Source of the DNA: Anaspis maculata
Lineage: Eukaryota > Arthropoda > Insecta > Coleoptera > Scraptiidae
Reading direction: 5' to 3'
Assembly (NCBI GenBank): GCA_949128115.1
Contig: OX421964.1
Coordinates: forward strand, 33,968,177 to 34,032,176
Length of the DNA: 64,000 nt
Shown: positions 1 through 11,799 of the stretch, piece after piece
Layout of the letters: each line of letters opens with the position of its first letter
How positions within the stretch are numbered: the stretch's first letter is position 1
Notes under the pieces: generated by a model
Told to the model about the DNA's origin: nothing
The model's database searches: none
Seen by the model: the letters and a program-made list of their open reading frames with translations, nothing else
Position numbers and translations under genes: made by a program

Positions 1-189
1 TGAAAAAATCATTGTTCTATATTTTAAACGCAATTTAATATGAAAAATACTATAGTTCTTGATGGGATTCTTGACTTTTCAATAGTTCGTTTGTTAGAAT
101 GTTTTTTTCTTTTCTTGAAGGACGATTCTACCCTCACTTGAATTTGAACTTGAGAGTAATAAATATATTTAGATTACATGATTTTATAT

Positions 190-367
190 AAAGTGGGAAG
201 TGTGAGATTTATGAGAACAATTCCATTTATTACGTTGTTTTTGATAAAATGGAATGAGACTTCAAACAAACGAGAAAAGTTGAACAATTCAACAGTTGTT
301 TCGCTGTGAGAACGAGGCTTAATTTGACATCGCGTGCTCCGTGAATGATTTGGGGCTTCAAATGATT
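190..367 (+). repeat. Dispersed repeat, copy 1, left part
   Basis: This stretch matches 3180-3346 with substitutions and small indels. Shared stretches include a 'tccatttat' block, 'gataaaatgg' against 'gatataatggg', and 'ccgtgaatgatt(t)ggggctt(c/g)aaatgatt' at the right end. The match resumes after the foldback at 1809, so this copy has been split by an insertion. No coding potential is visible. The left boundary is approximate. Confidence 0.7.
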
Positions 368-1812
368 TAGTCCAGGAATTTTAGCTGTTAGAATCGCAAA
401 TAGCGAACAAAAATGATAGTCAGCCGGATTTTTGTATATAAGCTCAGTTAAGCATGTAGTTTAACATACTAAAAGTCCTCAAGAATCCGGTGTGAGCTTC
501 AGCCGTTGTGGCCTCGAGAAGAACTTGAGGATCAGTTTTTTGCGTATATCTCGTGAACAATAGCACTTGGAGAAAAAGTTCCTAAGAAGAAATTGTTGGA
601 AATTTTATTGTCTACAAGAAAGGTCTTCACACATTCCACCGTCAGTTCTCTCCTTCTTTGTCAAAACACAAGAAAATCAAAATAGTTCAGATGCTCGATG
701 CTGAAGACTGTATGGACCTTGAGTTTTATGATAGCGGAGTGCCACTTCGTAGAGGTGTTGTTTGATCCACTATCTTTCGATTGAAACTCAAAGCCATCAA
801 TACGTACTATGCCGGCGGCATATACAGGGTGGAATAAAAATAAAAAGTTGAACAAATGTACCTCAAGAACCAAAATAGGTGAAGACATGTAAATCGTCAT
901 AAATAATCCTGATTTCATGGTTATGAAGTCGTCGTAAACTTGAATCAAATATCTTGAGCCGTTTTGGAATATCTTCAAAAGACTGGAGTTATTACCGGAA
1001 AAAAAATTTCGTCTACTTATCAGGAAAAAAGTTGACTGTGTTTTCCTGAAAGTAGTTGGCCTAGAGAGGGGTTTTCACTGTTATTTCATTTTAAATGAAA
1101 TTTATCATTGTTTTGATTCAAAACACCAAGATTCGATTCAATATCTGAAGAATTACTGATACACGGAAAACTATTTTTTTTTCGTAACGACTTTAGTCTT
1201 CCGAAGATATTTCAAAAACGGCTCAACATATTATTATTTGATCCAAGTTTACGACGACTTCATGACCATGATATTAGAAATATTTTTGGCGATTTACATG
1301 TCTTCACCTATTTTGGTTCTTGAGGTACATTTGTTCAACTTTTTATTTTTATTCCACCCTGTATATGCCGCCGGCATAGTTCGTATTGATGGCTCCAAGT
1401 TTCAATCAAAAGAGAGTGGATCAAACAGCACCTCTACGAAGTGGCACTCCGCTATCATAAAACTCAAGGTCCTTTCAGTCTTCAGCATCGAGCATCTGAA
1501 CTATTTTGATTTTCTTGTGTTTCGACAAAGAAGGAGAAGACTGACGATGGAATGTGTAAGGACCTTTCTTGTATACAATAAGATTTCCTACAATTTCTTC
1601 ACGGGAACTTTTCCCTCAAGTGCTATTTTTCACGAGATATACGCGAAAAACTGATCCTCAAGTTCTTCTCAAGGCCACAACGGCCGAAGCTCACACCGGG
1701 TTCTTGAGGACTTTTAGTATGTTAAACTACTTGCTTAACTGAGCTTATATACAAAAATCCGGCTGACATTCATTTTTGTTCGCTATTTTTTCTATAATTC
1801 CTGGACTAGATT
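364..1812. mobile_element. 1.44-kb foldback element with 4-bp target duplication GATT
   Basis: A long inverted repeat fills 368-1808. The ends are TAGTCCAGGAATT on the left and its reverse complement on the right. Both arms carry the same blocks in opposite order, for example 'caagaa(t/c)ccggtgtgagctt'. The two reading frames at 661-978 (minus) and 1238-1654 (plus) are mirror images of one another, which shows that they come from the arms and are not separate genes. GATT flanks both sides (364-367 and 1809-1812). The homologous repeat at 3180-3600 has a single GATT at the same place, i.e. an empty site. The TIR start TAGTCC is shared with the foldback at 59829-61835. No transposase is seen, and I do not assign a superfamily. 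Confidence 0.85.
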
Positions 1813-2010
1813 GTGAAAGGTATTATTTTTGATGGATGCTTCGAAAAAAACGTACGCATGAGAAAACATAGGTACGTGTTGGACGATAATTTGTTGAGGT
1901 GTGATATTTGGTACTTTCGAAGAGTCAAGAACATGTAGGAAACATCACTTTCATATATGTGGTCGTGAGAAAACGATTTCAGTGAACTCTCAATCAGACC
2001 AAATATCACT
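1809..2010 (+). repeat. Dispersed repeat, copy 1, right part
   Basis: This continues the copy interrupted at 368. It matches 3343-3600 through 'gattgtgaaaggt', 'gtactttcgaag(a/t)gtcaagaacatgtag' and 'catcactttcata' followed by 'ggtcgtg'. Copy 2 has about 80 extra bases between the shared blocks. From 2011 to 2287 I see only AT-rich sequence with no recognisable feature. Confidence 0.7.
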
Positions 2011-2287
2011 TTTTTGAATTATTGTATGTGATTTCAAATTTCATTAATGAATAATGCGCACATTGTATCTGCGTTTCCAATTAATCAATTTATTTATGAT
2101 TCATTACTCACGGGCAACGTCCATTATTACCGAGTGAGTAATAACTGAAAAAGCAACGACTGCGACTCAACATAGATTTTCATGAATACAACATTAAAGA
2201 GCGTATGAGCCTTATTTAGGTATTGCGGATTGATTTTTTGGGTTGTCATTCTGTTGGATATATTTTACTCATCGAAGTGATTGTACA

Positions 2288-2412
2288 GTTGCGGCCTCAT
2301 AAAAGTTTACACCGATGACAATCGTATGGCCATGCTCATTCAAAATTACGTCAAAATTGAATTAGCATGGCCACTCGATCGCTGTCGGTGTAAACTTTTT
2401 TGAGACCGCAAC
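2288..2412. mobile_element. Short hairpin MITE-like element
   Basis: GTTGCGG at 2288 pairs with CCGCAAC ending at 2412. The arms stay complementary for about 50 bases each, including the shared 'aagtttacaccga' and 'tggccatgct' blocks, and meet near 2345. The whole is 125 bp with no coding capacity. A target duplication is not clear. The following stretch, 2413-3125, is AT-rich and shows nothing I can name. Confidence 0.65.
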
Positions 2413-3132
2413 CTTACGTACCCGTTAGGATAAAGTGGCGCTACGGGGGTAGTTTCACGACCCAGAACATAGCATCTCTTTCTCAAATGGATTATTTCGA
2501 GCTCATAAGAATAGTATATCACATAACTAGTGTGGAAAGTGATGTATTTCATACGGGTGGGAAGTTTAGCACGAGCCGCTTGCGGCGACTGCGGAAACCC
2601 CACGAGTACATGGAATACACTTTCCAACGAGTTGTGTCCACTATTTTTCCTACGACCCCAAAAATTTCAATCTTGAAAGAAATTTAACATAATTTCCAAA
2701 AAGAAATGCAAATTTATCGAAAAAAATTCAGTAACTACACCCGACTATGAGTTATGACTATGAAACACCACATTTTCCGTAAGCCCCAAAATATATTTAC
2801 TGAGGAAAAATAGAAATCCAGAATTTTACTCATTGTTGAAGTACTAAATTTTAAGTTTCTTTAATACAAAGTGGGTGTCAAAAATTGCAAATTTCAAGTT
2901 TTCACAATTTTGAAATTAGTAGCACTCTCTGTTCTGGCAGTTTTAGTCGGTTTTTGAACTTGAAAGAATTGCTCAAATTTGTCGCGCCAAAATTTGCATC
3001 TGTTACTGTTATTGGATAAATATCGAGTCGTTTTTATGAAAAAAAAAACACGTGACATTCATGCGTCACATTCAAAGCTATTCTAGCCATTGAAGTTTTT
3101 AGCTTATGCAACAATGCAAACAGGAGTAAACG

Positions 3133-3156
3133 ACTGAACTGAACTGAACTGAACTG
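3133..3156. repeat. (CTGAA)n microsatellite
   Basis: About five perfect tandem copies of the 5-bp unit 'actga/gaact' run through this stretch just before dispersed repeat copy 2. Confidence 0.85.
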
Positions 3157-3179
3157 GAGTAACTGAAACATAATAAATA

Positions 3180-3600
3180 TAAATTACTTGGGTGATCGGA
3201 TTTATAGGAACAGTTCCATTTATCAAGTACTGTTTTGATATAATGGGAATTCGAACAAACAAGAAACGTGAAAGATTCAAGTTTGGTCTCTTTCAGTACG
3301 ATTCGAAATTCCGTGTTCCGTGAATGATTGGGGCTTGAAATGATTGTGAAAGGTGGTTAAGATTGTGGAAGGTTCAGAGAATAACGTGCGAATAAGGAAA
3401 CGTACGTGCCAGTGGATAAATATTGTAGCGGAAAAGCTGGAAAATGTCAATTTCACAGATAATAAATTTCATAGACTTCTGGATAATCAAGTAGCGTGCG
3501 ATTTTTAGAAATATCACACTTGTGTGATATCATGTACTTTCGAAGTGTCAAGAACATGTAGAAAACGTCACTTTCATAGGTGGTCGTGGAAAAAATTATT
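3180..3600 (+). repeat. Dispersed repeat, copy 2, with the uninterrupted insertion site
   Basis: This is homologous to 190-367 joined to 1809-2010. At the position where copy 1 carries the 1.44-kb foldback, this copy reads 'gaaatgattgtgaaagg' with one GATT (about 3339-3346). It therefore gives direct evidence of the pre-insertion state. No coding capacity is evident. Confidence 0.7.
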
Positions 3601-3607
3601 ACTCTAT

Positions 3608-5247
3608 CTCCCCATAGACAAGGACAAAAGGAGAAAAAGGAAGAACCACTGCGCATCCATTTCAGCCGATATCGCATGGGGTCCGCCATTTTTAGATCAT
3701 AACGGTTTTCCCAAGGCGGCAATTCAAAGCGGAGCGGTGGTGGCCGAGTGGTACAGGTGATTGCAAGCCAAACCATCCGCGCTGCCCTGTGTGGGTTCGA
3801 ATCCTACTTCATCCATGGATATTTTGTGCTGTCCCCGAGGTTGCATGGTAGAGCAGCTCATAGCTGAATGTCGCCTCGTAAAATAAGACAATTAAATAAA
3901 TAAATGAGGGGAGTACGCGCGAGTTAAAACCATAGACAGACGTCAAAACAGATGACAGTCGTGTGACAATTTGTAGGCTATACTTTGTAAATGAAACAAA
4001 TAACTCAAGAATTTCTGCTCACGGCCTTGACTAATCCTCATACTCAAAGTCAATACTTCGCTCGATCTCCGACTTCGCATGTCTCAAGTCCTTGGGACAA
4101 TCGGAGACCGACTGCGAGTATGAGCCATAGACGTATGGGCATAAGGCCCACGATATGTGCCTAATTTGAGCTACAGAATAAAATTTCAAGAAAAATATTC
4201 AATGTTTTACTTGTGATAAAATAATACAAGTTTGAAAATGTTCGTTGAACATCACACTGAATCAGCTCTTCGCTTTACGTTTTAGCTAGATTGTGCACCT
4301 AATCTTATTTTCAAATAGCATCTTACAGCTCTTTCAATTGAGATAGAATTGTGTGTTTCAAAATATCATTGTCCGAAACGAGGTTCTGAATCGGGTCCTG
4401 GGAATCTGGAGAAAATTTTGTTCGCATTACTTCTAAATGCCTCGAACAAATCAGCAGCACTGAGCGTTTCTCATAAGACGTTTCCAAGTTATTCCTTCAT
4501 CATTCCAATTGCCTCGAGCCACAAGCGAAACTCATCACCCCGTGGAAAACTAAAAACAAAACTTAGTTACCGGAGTGAAATTTTATTATTTAAATTCAGT
4601 GTTACGTATGAAAGGATATCTTCCCATCTCTGGGTTCATCAATCGCTTGATATTCTTGCAAATTTCGATAGGTATAACAAGACATCCTGTATTGATGCAT
4701 CTGCTAAGTTTGATCAGGTTCGATCAAACTTATTACACAGGGAAAATCGCCAAACGAACACTTCACACAGAGGCCTCGATATCTGTTTCACAGCTTCTAA
4801 GTGGAGATTGAACTGCGGACCCCATTCTCCATACTTCCATAGCGGCTTTCTTGCTTCACTTTCTTAACAAAAAGTCATCAAGTACAATGCACTCGACAAT
4901 GCATTAATAATGCAATGCATCCCAGGAATATAAATAATATCCGGTCAAAAAGTAGAATTCGTGGAAACGAACATTGAATAACACTCAACATTCAATTCTA
5001 TTGTTATGTTTTACACAAAACCAAATATCGGCGCCAAGGAAAGTTCGATCACAACAAATCAATCTAACCTAAAACTTCGTAGCTGTCATCAAGTACACTG
5101 TATGTACTGTCACCCACCTGTCATAATTAAAATTGCCGCCAGGAAAAACCGTTATGTAATCAAAATGGCCGGCCTACAAATTACACAGCCGCGCAGGTAT
5201 CTTGCCTCTTCTACTTTTGTCCTTGTCTATGTATCTCCCTCATTTTG
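3608..5247. repeat. Degraded inverted-repeat element
   Basis: About 3608-3725 is the reverse complement of about 5130-5247. Shared blocks include 'atagacaaggacaaaag', 'cataacggtttt' and 'ggcggcaatt'. The arms are diverged, and a SINE lies just inside the left arm. The 1.3 kb between the arms holds no convincing gene: the 172-codon frame at 4349-4867 has no recognisable motif. The ends are approximate and no target duplication was found. Confidence 0.45.
3734..3906 (+). repeat. tRNA-derived SINE
   Basis: A tRNA-like head carries an A box (tggccgagtgg, about 3740-3750) and a B box (ggttcgaatcc, about 3795-3805), the internal RNA polymerase III promoter. It is followed by an unrelated body and an A-rich 'attaaataaataaatg' tail. 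The head resembles a Ser/Leu-type tRNA, but the extended non-tRNA body and tail argue for a SINE over a working tRNA gene. No clear target duplication. Confidence 0.65.
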
Positions 5248-5299
5248 TGACCAGCGCAATCGTCGGTCCTACTCCCTGCTGTCGAGTACAATCTACCAG

Positions 5300-7240
5300 G
5301 CATTCACCAGTGGCGCCATCCCTCGATATTTGAATTTGTAAACACTATTGTCTCATTATTTGAATCGTATACATACAAATTGAAATCGTAACATTTTTGT
5401 GGACCGAGTGACCGACTATTTTCTAATCATACTTCTTTTTGTTCCAGGTAAGAGCAGCGCAAGCCACACATCTTTCAAGGTAGGATTATCAAATCCATCA
5501 CACAGTCAATTTTTTGTGGATGTAACAATAATTGAATCTCGGCCGGAACTCTGATATTTTGTGTGTTTGAAATCCACCACAGGCCGTACGAGAGTTATGC
5601 TTGAACTTTCCAAAACTCCCTAACCCCGGCAGTATAAGCGCGCGGTAGTTGACCCAACTTTTGACCGTGCTGATGGTGAACATACGCATTCAGAATAGTT
5701 AGCCAACATGGTATAATTAGGCATACGAAATTTTCTTGCAACCTGTCCCTTTACACCTACACCAGAACCCTCAATAGATATTTGCACTACTCACTCGAAG
5801 ATTGAGAAAGTTACATGGCAGAGTATTACGCCTAATAATAGACGCATCAGACGGTGCACGCCAGGGGGGTAGTGATCAATATTTCACGAAGGGCCCCGGG
5901 CCGACTTCGCCCCTGTCTCGTGGGACCGCGTTGCGTCTGGAATACGGAGGACTTTTTAATATTTATATAATGTATACCGTTTCCATCACGTTTGCCCTTT
6001 AAGGCCAAAAAAAAATGACATGTCTGGGGGTTATTGGTGGTGTAGGTACCCCTACGACGCGATTTATCTTTTTGTAGCACGAGGCGAAGATTCCGAAAAT
6101 TATTGCTGGTAATATACGATATACTTTTTCATACTTTTCATATTTTCAAGATCGTGAATATTAATCGACTTGCACCGGTGTGTTTCACATTTATATACGG
6201 TATCGTACGTTAATGCGCGAGATGGCGGAATTAAAATAAAACGCGGAATAAGCAGTAAAAGCAGCGTAAGGATTGAAATTGACCCGTGCCCCAAGGTTTA
6301 GTTTATGATGTATAATAAAATGTTTAGTATCGGCGTCTTGCATCAGCATCAGCAGCAGAGTAGCAGCGCTATGGCTGTAGCAACAGAGCAGCAGCACAAG
6401 GATGTTTACGACCAAGGGGATGTTCTGGGGGATGGTCTCGTGCGTTATGGTTCGATTAAATTAAGTGAATAAAGAAACATTCCGGACACATGAATTAATA
6501 TCGCCCGTTGAGAGAGGGGAATCAGAAAAAAACACATAAAATGTGATGTGATGAGTTTGGCAAGTCGCGATAATCATACCAAGCGCAAGCGGTTGGCTGA
6601 CAGTACATCTGGAGACTACTAGGATCCTTGGTGAAATTGGTCTAATCACTCGTGATGAATGATATTGCTAGGATCAACCATTATTGTGACTGACGCGGCT
6701 CACGGTATGTACTTATTGCTTAGTGCATTAGTTATAGCGTATTAATTATTCAGGGCGTCCAGTATAACAGCTCTAGAAAGGTCCAGCAACTTCACGAAGA
6801 ATTTGGTGAGTTCTGAACGGCACCTCCGCCAGTTATGCGGGTTTGCGGTTTACCCTCATGTTGGAGTTTCCAGCGTTATTCTTAATACCTCAACTACTCA
6901 ATGATTTTTTCCAAAATCTCATGATGCAATCTGGTGAAAATAATGAAAGCGATGTCGAAAAGTATATTTGATCTAAAGCCACCGCCACATCCATGGCTGA
7001 CACCGTATATACAGGGTAATACAGAGCAAATGATTGGAAATTTGTATTGCATGAACCGACACAGGTGGAGCTGCGGAAGCTTGAAAAACATGCTCCATTT
7101 AGTCTTTATCAATATGCTGCACACCGTTTTGAAATATTTTTATAACTCCTCAAAATATCTTGAAAATAAAATCCTTAAAATATTCAATAATTCATAATTT
7201 TCTTCCCTCAACATTATTAACAAATGTTTTGGGATATCTG
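5300..7240. other. Unassigned, apparently single-copy region
   Basis: No gene, LTR or terminal inverted repeat could be supported here. A CAG/CAT-rich stretch lies at about 6339-6400. The short frames on both strands overlap heavily, use non-ATG starts in places and show no family motif. The G+C-rich piece around 5850-5940 has no structure I can identify. Confidence 0.4.
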
Positions 7241-7249
7241 TTGTAACTT

Positions 7250-8310
7250 GGTATTATACCATGGAAGAAGTGCTCTCAGAAGTGAAATTTAGTACAATCA
7301 ATCCAGATGGTGACCCATACCCATGGGTAGGAGAAAAATTCTCATTCTTCTTCTTTTGTCAGCCTAATATAATCGGTGAGAGAGAGCTTAACGACGAGGA
7401 GTTGGAATTTGTGAAAACCAGACGTGGGATTTTGGCGAGGTATTTTTTTTTTAATTCTCGCAAACGAACCGCTATTCAAGTTGAGGATGAGGGTGAGAAT
7501 TCTCCAAAATTTATGCTGAATTTGTCAAGATTTTCCGTAAATTTTATTAATTAATTCATTTTTTTCAAGGAAATCGTCATTATAAATAATTCGTTCCAGA
7601 TTTCTTGTTACATTTTTGCGGCAAAAAATCGGCTTCCCGGGCAGAATTTCGAGAAAATTTGGTGTGAAATGCCGACCGGGGGGCTTCGGGGACCCACTGT
7701 CGTCTGGTGCGGGCCATTCGGCGTGGCTTTTCTTGAAATTTTGCCGAAAAATGTCGAAAACGGTACACTGCCCGGCCAATCTGACAGGAGCGTCATTATT
7801 GACGCTGCTCTCGGTTTTGGGAAGCTCAACAGCACCTCGGGGCATTTCAACAGTGCTTTTGGAACGAAATTGACCAAGTCAGCGTGCGAAATTGAACAGT
7901 GGTCTCGAGGAGACTTTTTAGCGTCCATCAGACTCAAAACACAAGGGCCACCTTCAAATTCAAACGACATTTTGATCACATTTCCCAGGTCGGGGCAGAC
8001 GTTGACGGCGTAATTTCACAAAAACAGGCAATTTGAGGAGGCAAAACACGTCTGGGGGGTACTCACAGTATATTTGCACTAGGGCCCGATTTTTACCGGC
8101 TTCACATTACGAGAAAGACCCCTTTTCTCTATTTCCAGACACATCTCATGGCGGCGTCAATGTCTTGTTGTCACGTCTTGTTTTCTTCAAAATCCTAGAT
8201 AATTCCATCGGACCTTCTGGCTAGACCTTCAGAAAGGGTCCATGCTTCGATCCATATGCGTTCTATCACGTCTTTGTAGTCCATTTGATCAAAATCTGTG
8301 TGCAACTTTT
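7250..8310 (+). repeat. Composite repeat, copy 1: conserved ~1-kb block
   Basis: Homologous in the same orientation to about 56640-57500. Shared landmarks are 'gtgaaaaccagacgt(g/c)gga', 'ggggac(c/a)c(a/c)', 'caa(t/g)tctgaca'-like stretches, 'ggggggtactcacagt' (8053-8068 here, about 57244-57261 there) and 'agaaagggtccatg' (about 8231 and 57424). A 97-codon frame at 7261-7554 begins with ATG, but its partner in the other copy is broken and matches no family I know. This block is probably part of a large transposable element, with the satellite and right flank that follow. Confidence 0.65.
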
Positions 8311-8779
8311 TGCATCGATACGGTCGACCTAGCGTCGGACTGTTACTGTCACTTTTGCCAACAGACCGCGCGTCTCCGTTCACTTGATGTTAACGCAAAT
8401 CTGTCAAACTCGCGCCATCGATCGCCGAATGCTGACGCCTTAATAAACATAACCTTGAATATGCTTGACGTGAGTTGTTGCATAATTTGATATAAAGGTA
8501 AGTCACTACAATCAAGTTTTGATTTTTTTTTCCTGTCCAGCTATTGTGAAAATCCGTGAGAATTCGTTCAAAAAATGACCTGAGCCTAATTGTGATACCT
8601 ACGTCACAGTTCATCGTGTCCGCGGTGGTTTTTTTTACGTGATCTGAACCAAAAATAGACGACCGTCGCGTCGATCGGATCCAATTTGTTGCTTTTTTAT
8701 TCGCAATTTCATGGTATTCCCCCTTTTGTAAGCGTCCGCTATTTTATTTTTTCAATTTCAAACACAACAAATTTGTCAT

Positions 8780-9995
8780 TGTCAGATTTCGATTTTTGAC
8801 GTCTCCAGAGGCCGCCATATTGAACTTTTCCATTTCTCAACCGGTCAGATTGGAATTTTCAACCTGTACTTGCATTGGGTAGGCACTCGAGATGCCTCTG
8901 TCGAATTTTGATCTTTGACGTTTCAAAAGGCCGCCATATTGAGCTTTCGCATTTTTCAACCTATCCGATTAGGATTTTCAACCTGTACTCTTGTTTAAGG
9001 TAGGCAATCGAGATGCCTCTGTCAACCTTCGATTTTTGACGTTTCAAAAGGCCGCCATATTGAACTTTTGCATTTTCAACAGATCCGATTGAGATTTTCA
9101 ACCTATACCCACTTGAGGTGGACAATCAAGGTGTATCCATCAAGTTTGACGTTCTGACAGTTTCAAGGCAAAGCCGCCATATCGAACTTCCGCATTTTTC
9201 AACCGATCCAATTGAGATTCAAAACCTATAACCACTTGAGGCGAAAAACCGAAATACATCTGTCAAATTCTGATTTTTGATGTTTCAAGAGGCCGCCATA
9301 TTGATCTTTTGCATTTTCCAACCTATCCGATTGATAATTTGAATCTATGACAACTTAAAATAGGCAATCTGAATACATCTGTAAAATTTGTCATTTTGAC
9401 AGTTCTAATTCCACCGCCATGTTGAACTGTCGCATTTTTCAACCTATCTGATTGGGATTCAGAACCTCTACTTGCTTTGGTCAGGCAGTCGAGATGCATC
9501 TGTCAAATTCCGATTTTTGACGTTCCTAGAGTCTAGAGGTCGCCATATTGAACTTTAGCATTTTCCAACCGATCTGATTGGAATTTTGAACCTGTACCTA
9601 CTTGAGATTGGCGATCAAAATGCATCTAGCAAATTTTGATTTTTGACGTTTCAAGAGGCCACCATATTGAATTTTTGCATTTTTCAACCGATCGGATTGA
9701 GATTTTCAACCTTTACCCCCTTGAGGTTGACAATCGAAATGATTTCGTCAAATTCGCCATTTTGACATTTCTAAGGCTGCCATATTGAACTTTTGTAATT
9801 TTCAATAGATTACATTGAGATTTTGAACATATACTTAGTCAAGATGGACAATCAAAGTGCATTTCTCGAGCTCGACATTTTGGCAGTTTAAAGCGGCATA
9901 TTGAACTCTGGCTTTTTCTCAACCGATTATATTGGGTTTTCAAACCTACAGAATGATGAACAGTTGGAACGTAACTGTCAAATTTTGATTTTTGC
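8780..9995 (+). repeat. 120-bp tandem satellite, about ten units
   Basis: Diverged units of about 120 bp repeat from 8780. Each has a 'gccgccatattgaacttt' core, then 'gcatttttcaacc', 'gat(t)gagatttt', 'aacctgtaccc', and 'gatgcatctgtcaaatt'. Cores start near 8811, 8930, 9051, 9173, 9292, 9413, 9540, 9660, 9780 and 9895. Several related units occur at 61980-62575. No unit keeps an open frame. The repeated GCCGCCAT core is discussed in the findings. Confidence 0.9.
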
Positions 9996-10249
9996 ACATA
10001 CTTTTATTTCATCTCAATTTCTCCTATATATACATATTTAAAAAGACTCCTAAATAATACAAATACACGGGGCTTTTTTTGGTTTTCCGCGGAAAGACCA
10101 CGGTTCAGGTTTTCATAACACACATCGTTGCTTCCATTTTCAAAACTGTGGTACTCCATCATCATATGTTTCCAGTATTTTTTATGGTTGTCTTCAACAA
10201 AAGTAGAAATACATATCAACAAACAAAATAATGGTGTATCAATTTTCCC

Positions 10250-10760
10250 CGACAACTCTTCACTGACCAGACACTACCCACTGACATGCGTTTTGTTCAC
10301 AATAGAACCCTACAAGTCGAGGCAGAAATTTCGAAGCACGCGAAAAACAAACATCTTTCCGAAATCATGTTTCTCTTATGCCCGCTCTATAAAAATTCGC
10401 AACGCAACCGCAACGCAGCCGCAGCCGCAACGCAGGTTTCCGATTGGCTCGCAAGGTATTCGCAAAGCCATCGCAACGACGCGAAAGGCTTGCGAGCCAA
10501 TCAGAAACCTGCGTTGCGGCTGCGGCTGCGTTGCGTAATTTCATAGAGCGGCCTTAACACAGTCAGTTGCTTACGCCTCTTGGGAAACTTCATCTGACCA
10601 AAACACTATCAACGGACATGCATTAAATTACTAAACTTGCCAAGGGAAAACCTGACATCCGCCTAAAACAACGAAAAATCAACATCATGATACAATTCCC
10701 TTTCCACTTGTCCGGTGTCAGTGGAACAAATCCCCTGGCTACTTTCCAACCAATGCTATC
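10250..10760 (+). repeat. Composite repeat, copy 1: right flank
   Basis: 'Actgaccagacactacccactgacatgcgt' followed by 'ttgttcac' here corresponds to about 62660-62735. 'Aaaatcaacatcatg' followed by an 'attccctt' block (about 10676-10710) corresponds to about 62780-62815. This flank is interrupted by the hairpin element at 10379-10553. It shows that satellite and flank belong to one repeated unit. Confidence 0.6.
10376..10556. mobile_element. 175-bp GC-rich hairpin MITE with TTA target duplication
   Basis: The element at 10379-10553 has nearly perfect arms: 'gccgcagccgcaacgcagg' plus 'ttccgattggctcgcaag' on the left is mirrored on the right. The outer ends read '(g/c)ccgctctat' and its complement. 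TTA lies on both sides (10376-10378 and 10554-10556). A TTA/TAA duplication is typical of the PIF/Harbinger superfamily. No transposase is encoded. The open frames at 10128-10538 and 10286-10546 read through it and are not genes. Confidence 0.8.
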
Positions 10761-10769
10761 TTATAATTT

Positions 10770-11630
10770 AAAACATGCAGCGTACTTAAGTGCAGAGTGC
10801 AGACGTTGTCTACCGACTGAATTACACCCTTGATTTCACCGGAAATCACTTATTCTATGACATAAGACCAAGTTGCACCACGAGATCCGAAAGGAAATGG
10901 AAAAGACAAATGTAAAGAAATCGATAAGATGAGACGAAAAATATAAATAAGGTGAACATTTTCAGGATTTCATTATCAAGATATGTCAGGAACTTTTGAA
11001 GAAAATCAAAACGGCTTGATAAGAACTAAAACAAGAATGTTTCTTCATGTTTTCATAGCTCGATCTGCGTCCGTTCATGCAATAATAAATTTCAATTCTT
11101 TACTGTATGAGAATTTGGCAATACGTCTTAGATGTCCCTCTAAAAATAAAAACCGACCTATTCCGGCGTTTTTCTTGGAAAAAGTTTGGCAAGGGAAAGG
11201 GGAATAAGAAATCTGGGGTGGGAAGTGTGGAAATTAGCACCCTGTATATGATCTAAGTCAAATATTGAATTATATATCTGAACCAAGAAGAAAAAGCCGC
11301 ATCATTTTTTCCAATATTCAGATACAAGGTGTCAAAAAAATTTGGAAGTTTCTTAAAGCATCCTGTACACTATAAGATATAAAAAAATGTGCCCAAATGT
11401 GAATTCTATGGAAAACATGGTTAGGGAAAATTTCTCTCCCCACTAATTTATTCCAACGGGGAAAATTCTAACAGGGGTGAAAATCTCGGTGGATCACCCT
11501 ATACACTTCGTCACAGTACAGAGGCTTTCAAAATATTCCGTTTTCCAAATTACCCTGCAATAAGTTTTGCTTGTTTGGGCTATTTTTGTCCTAATTCATT
11601 CCGAATTGACTCGAGAATGTTTTGTTAATT
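10770..11630. other. Unassigned region with short transposon-like fragments
   Basis: No gene is supported. The 74-codon frame at 10983-11207 has no recognisable motif. 'Caccctgtatat' and 'catcctgtacac' pieces resemble the ends of mariner-type elements but do not form a clear pair. Confidence 0.35.
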
Positions 11631-11632
11631 TG

Positions 11633-11795
11633 ACAGGTTGGATTTTACATGCCAATAAGTGCTGATTTATTTCTTGGGCGTTTAATCTCGAAAAATAGTG
11701 ACATTAATTGGCCGGCAAGATCACCTGATCTCACGCTGCCAGATTTCTATCTGTGGGGTTTCTTAGAGAGAGTATATGAACCTTGCGGAAAGTAG
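11633..11795 (+). pseudogene. Mariner/IS630-type transposase fragment
   Basis: One frame reads SKNSDINWPARSPDLTLPDFY followed by LWGF. The WPxRSPDLxxxDFxLWG signature is the C-terminal part of the catalytic domain of IS630/mariner-type transposases common in insects. Only about 53 codons remain before a stop just after 11790, and the upstream catalytic part is not recognisable. The remnant is inactive. Confidence 0.7.
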
Positions 11796-11799
11796 TCAT

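Noticed and set aside
661..1654. Two similar 100-140-residue frames at 661-978 and 1238-1654
   Set aside because: They are mirror images arising from the two arms of one palindrome and carry no known motif.
3734..3806. Candidate functional tRNA gene (A and B boxes present)
   Set aside because: A cloverleaf with a proper acceptor stem is not evident and the element continues into a SINE-type body with an A-rich tail. The heads at 27700, 48130, 50890 and 63400 are treated likewise.
10128..10546. 136- and 86-codon frames around 10128-10546
   Set aside because: They run through the GC-rich hairpin MITE and reflect its repeated hexamers.
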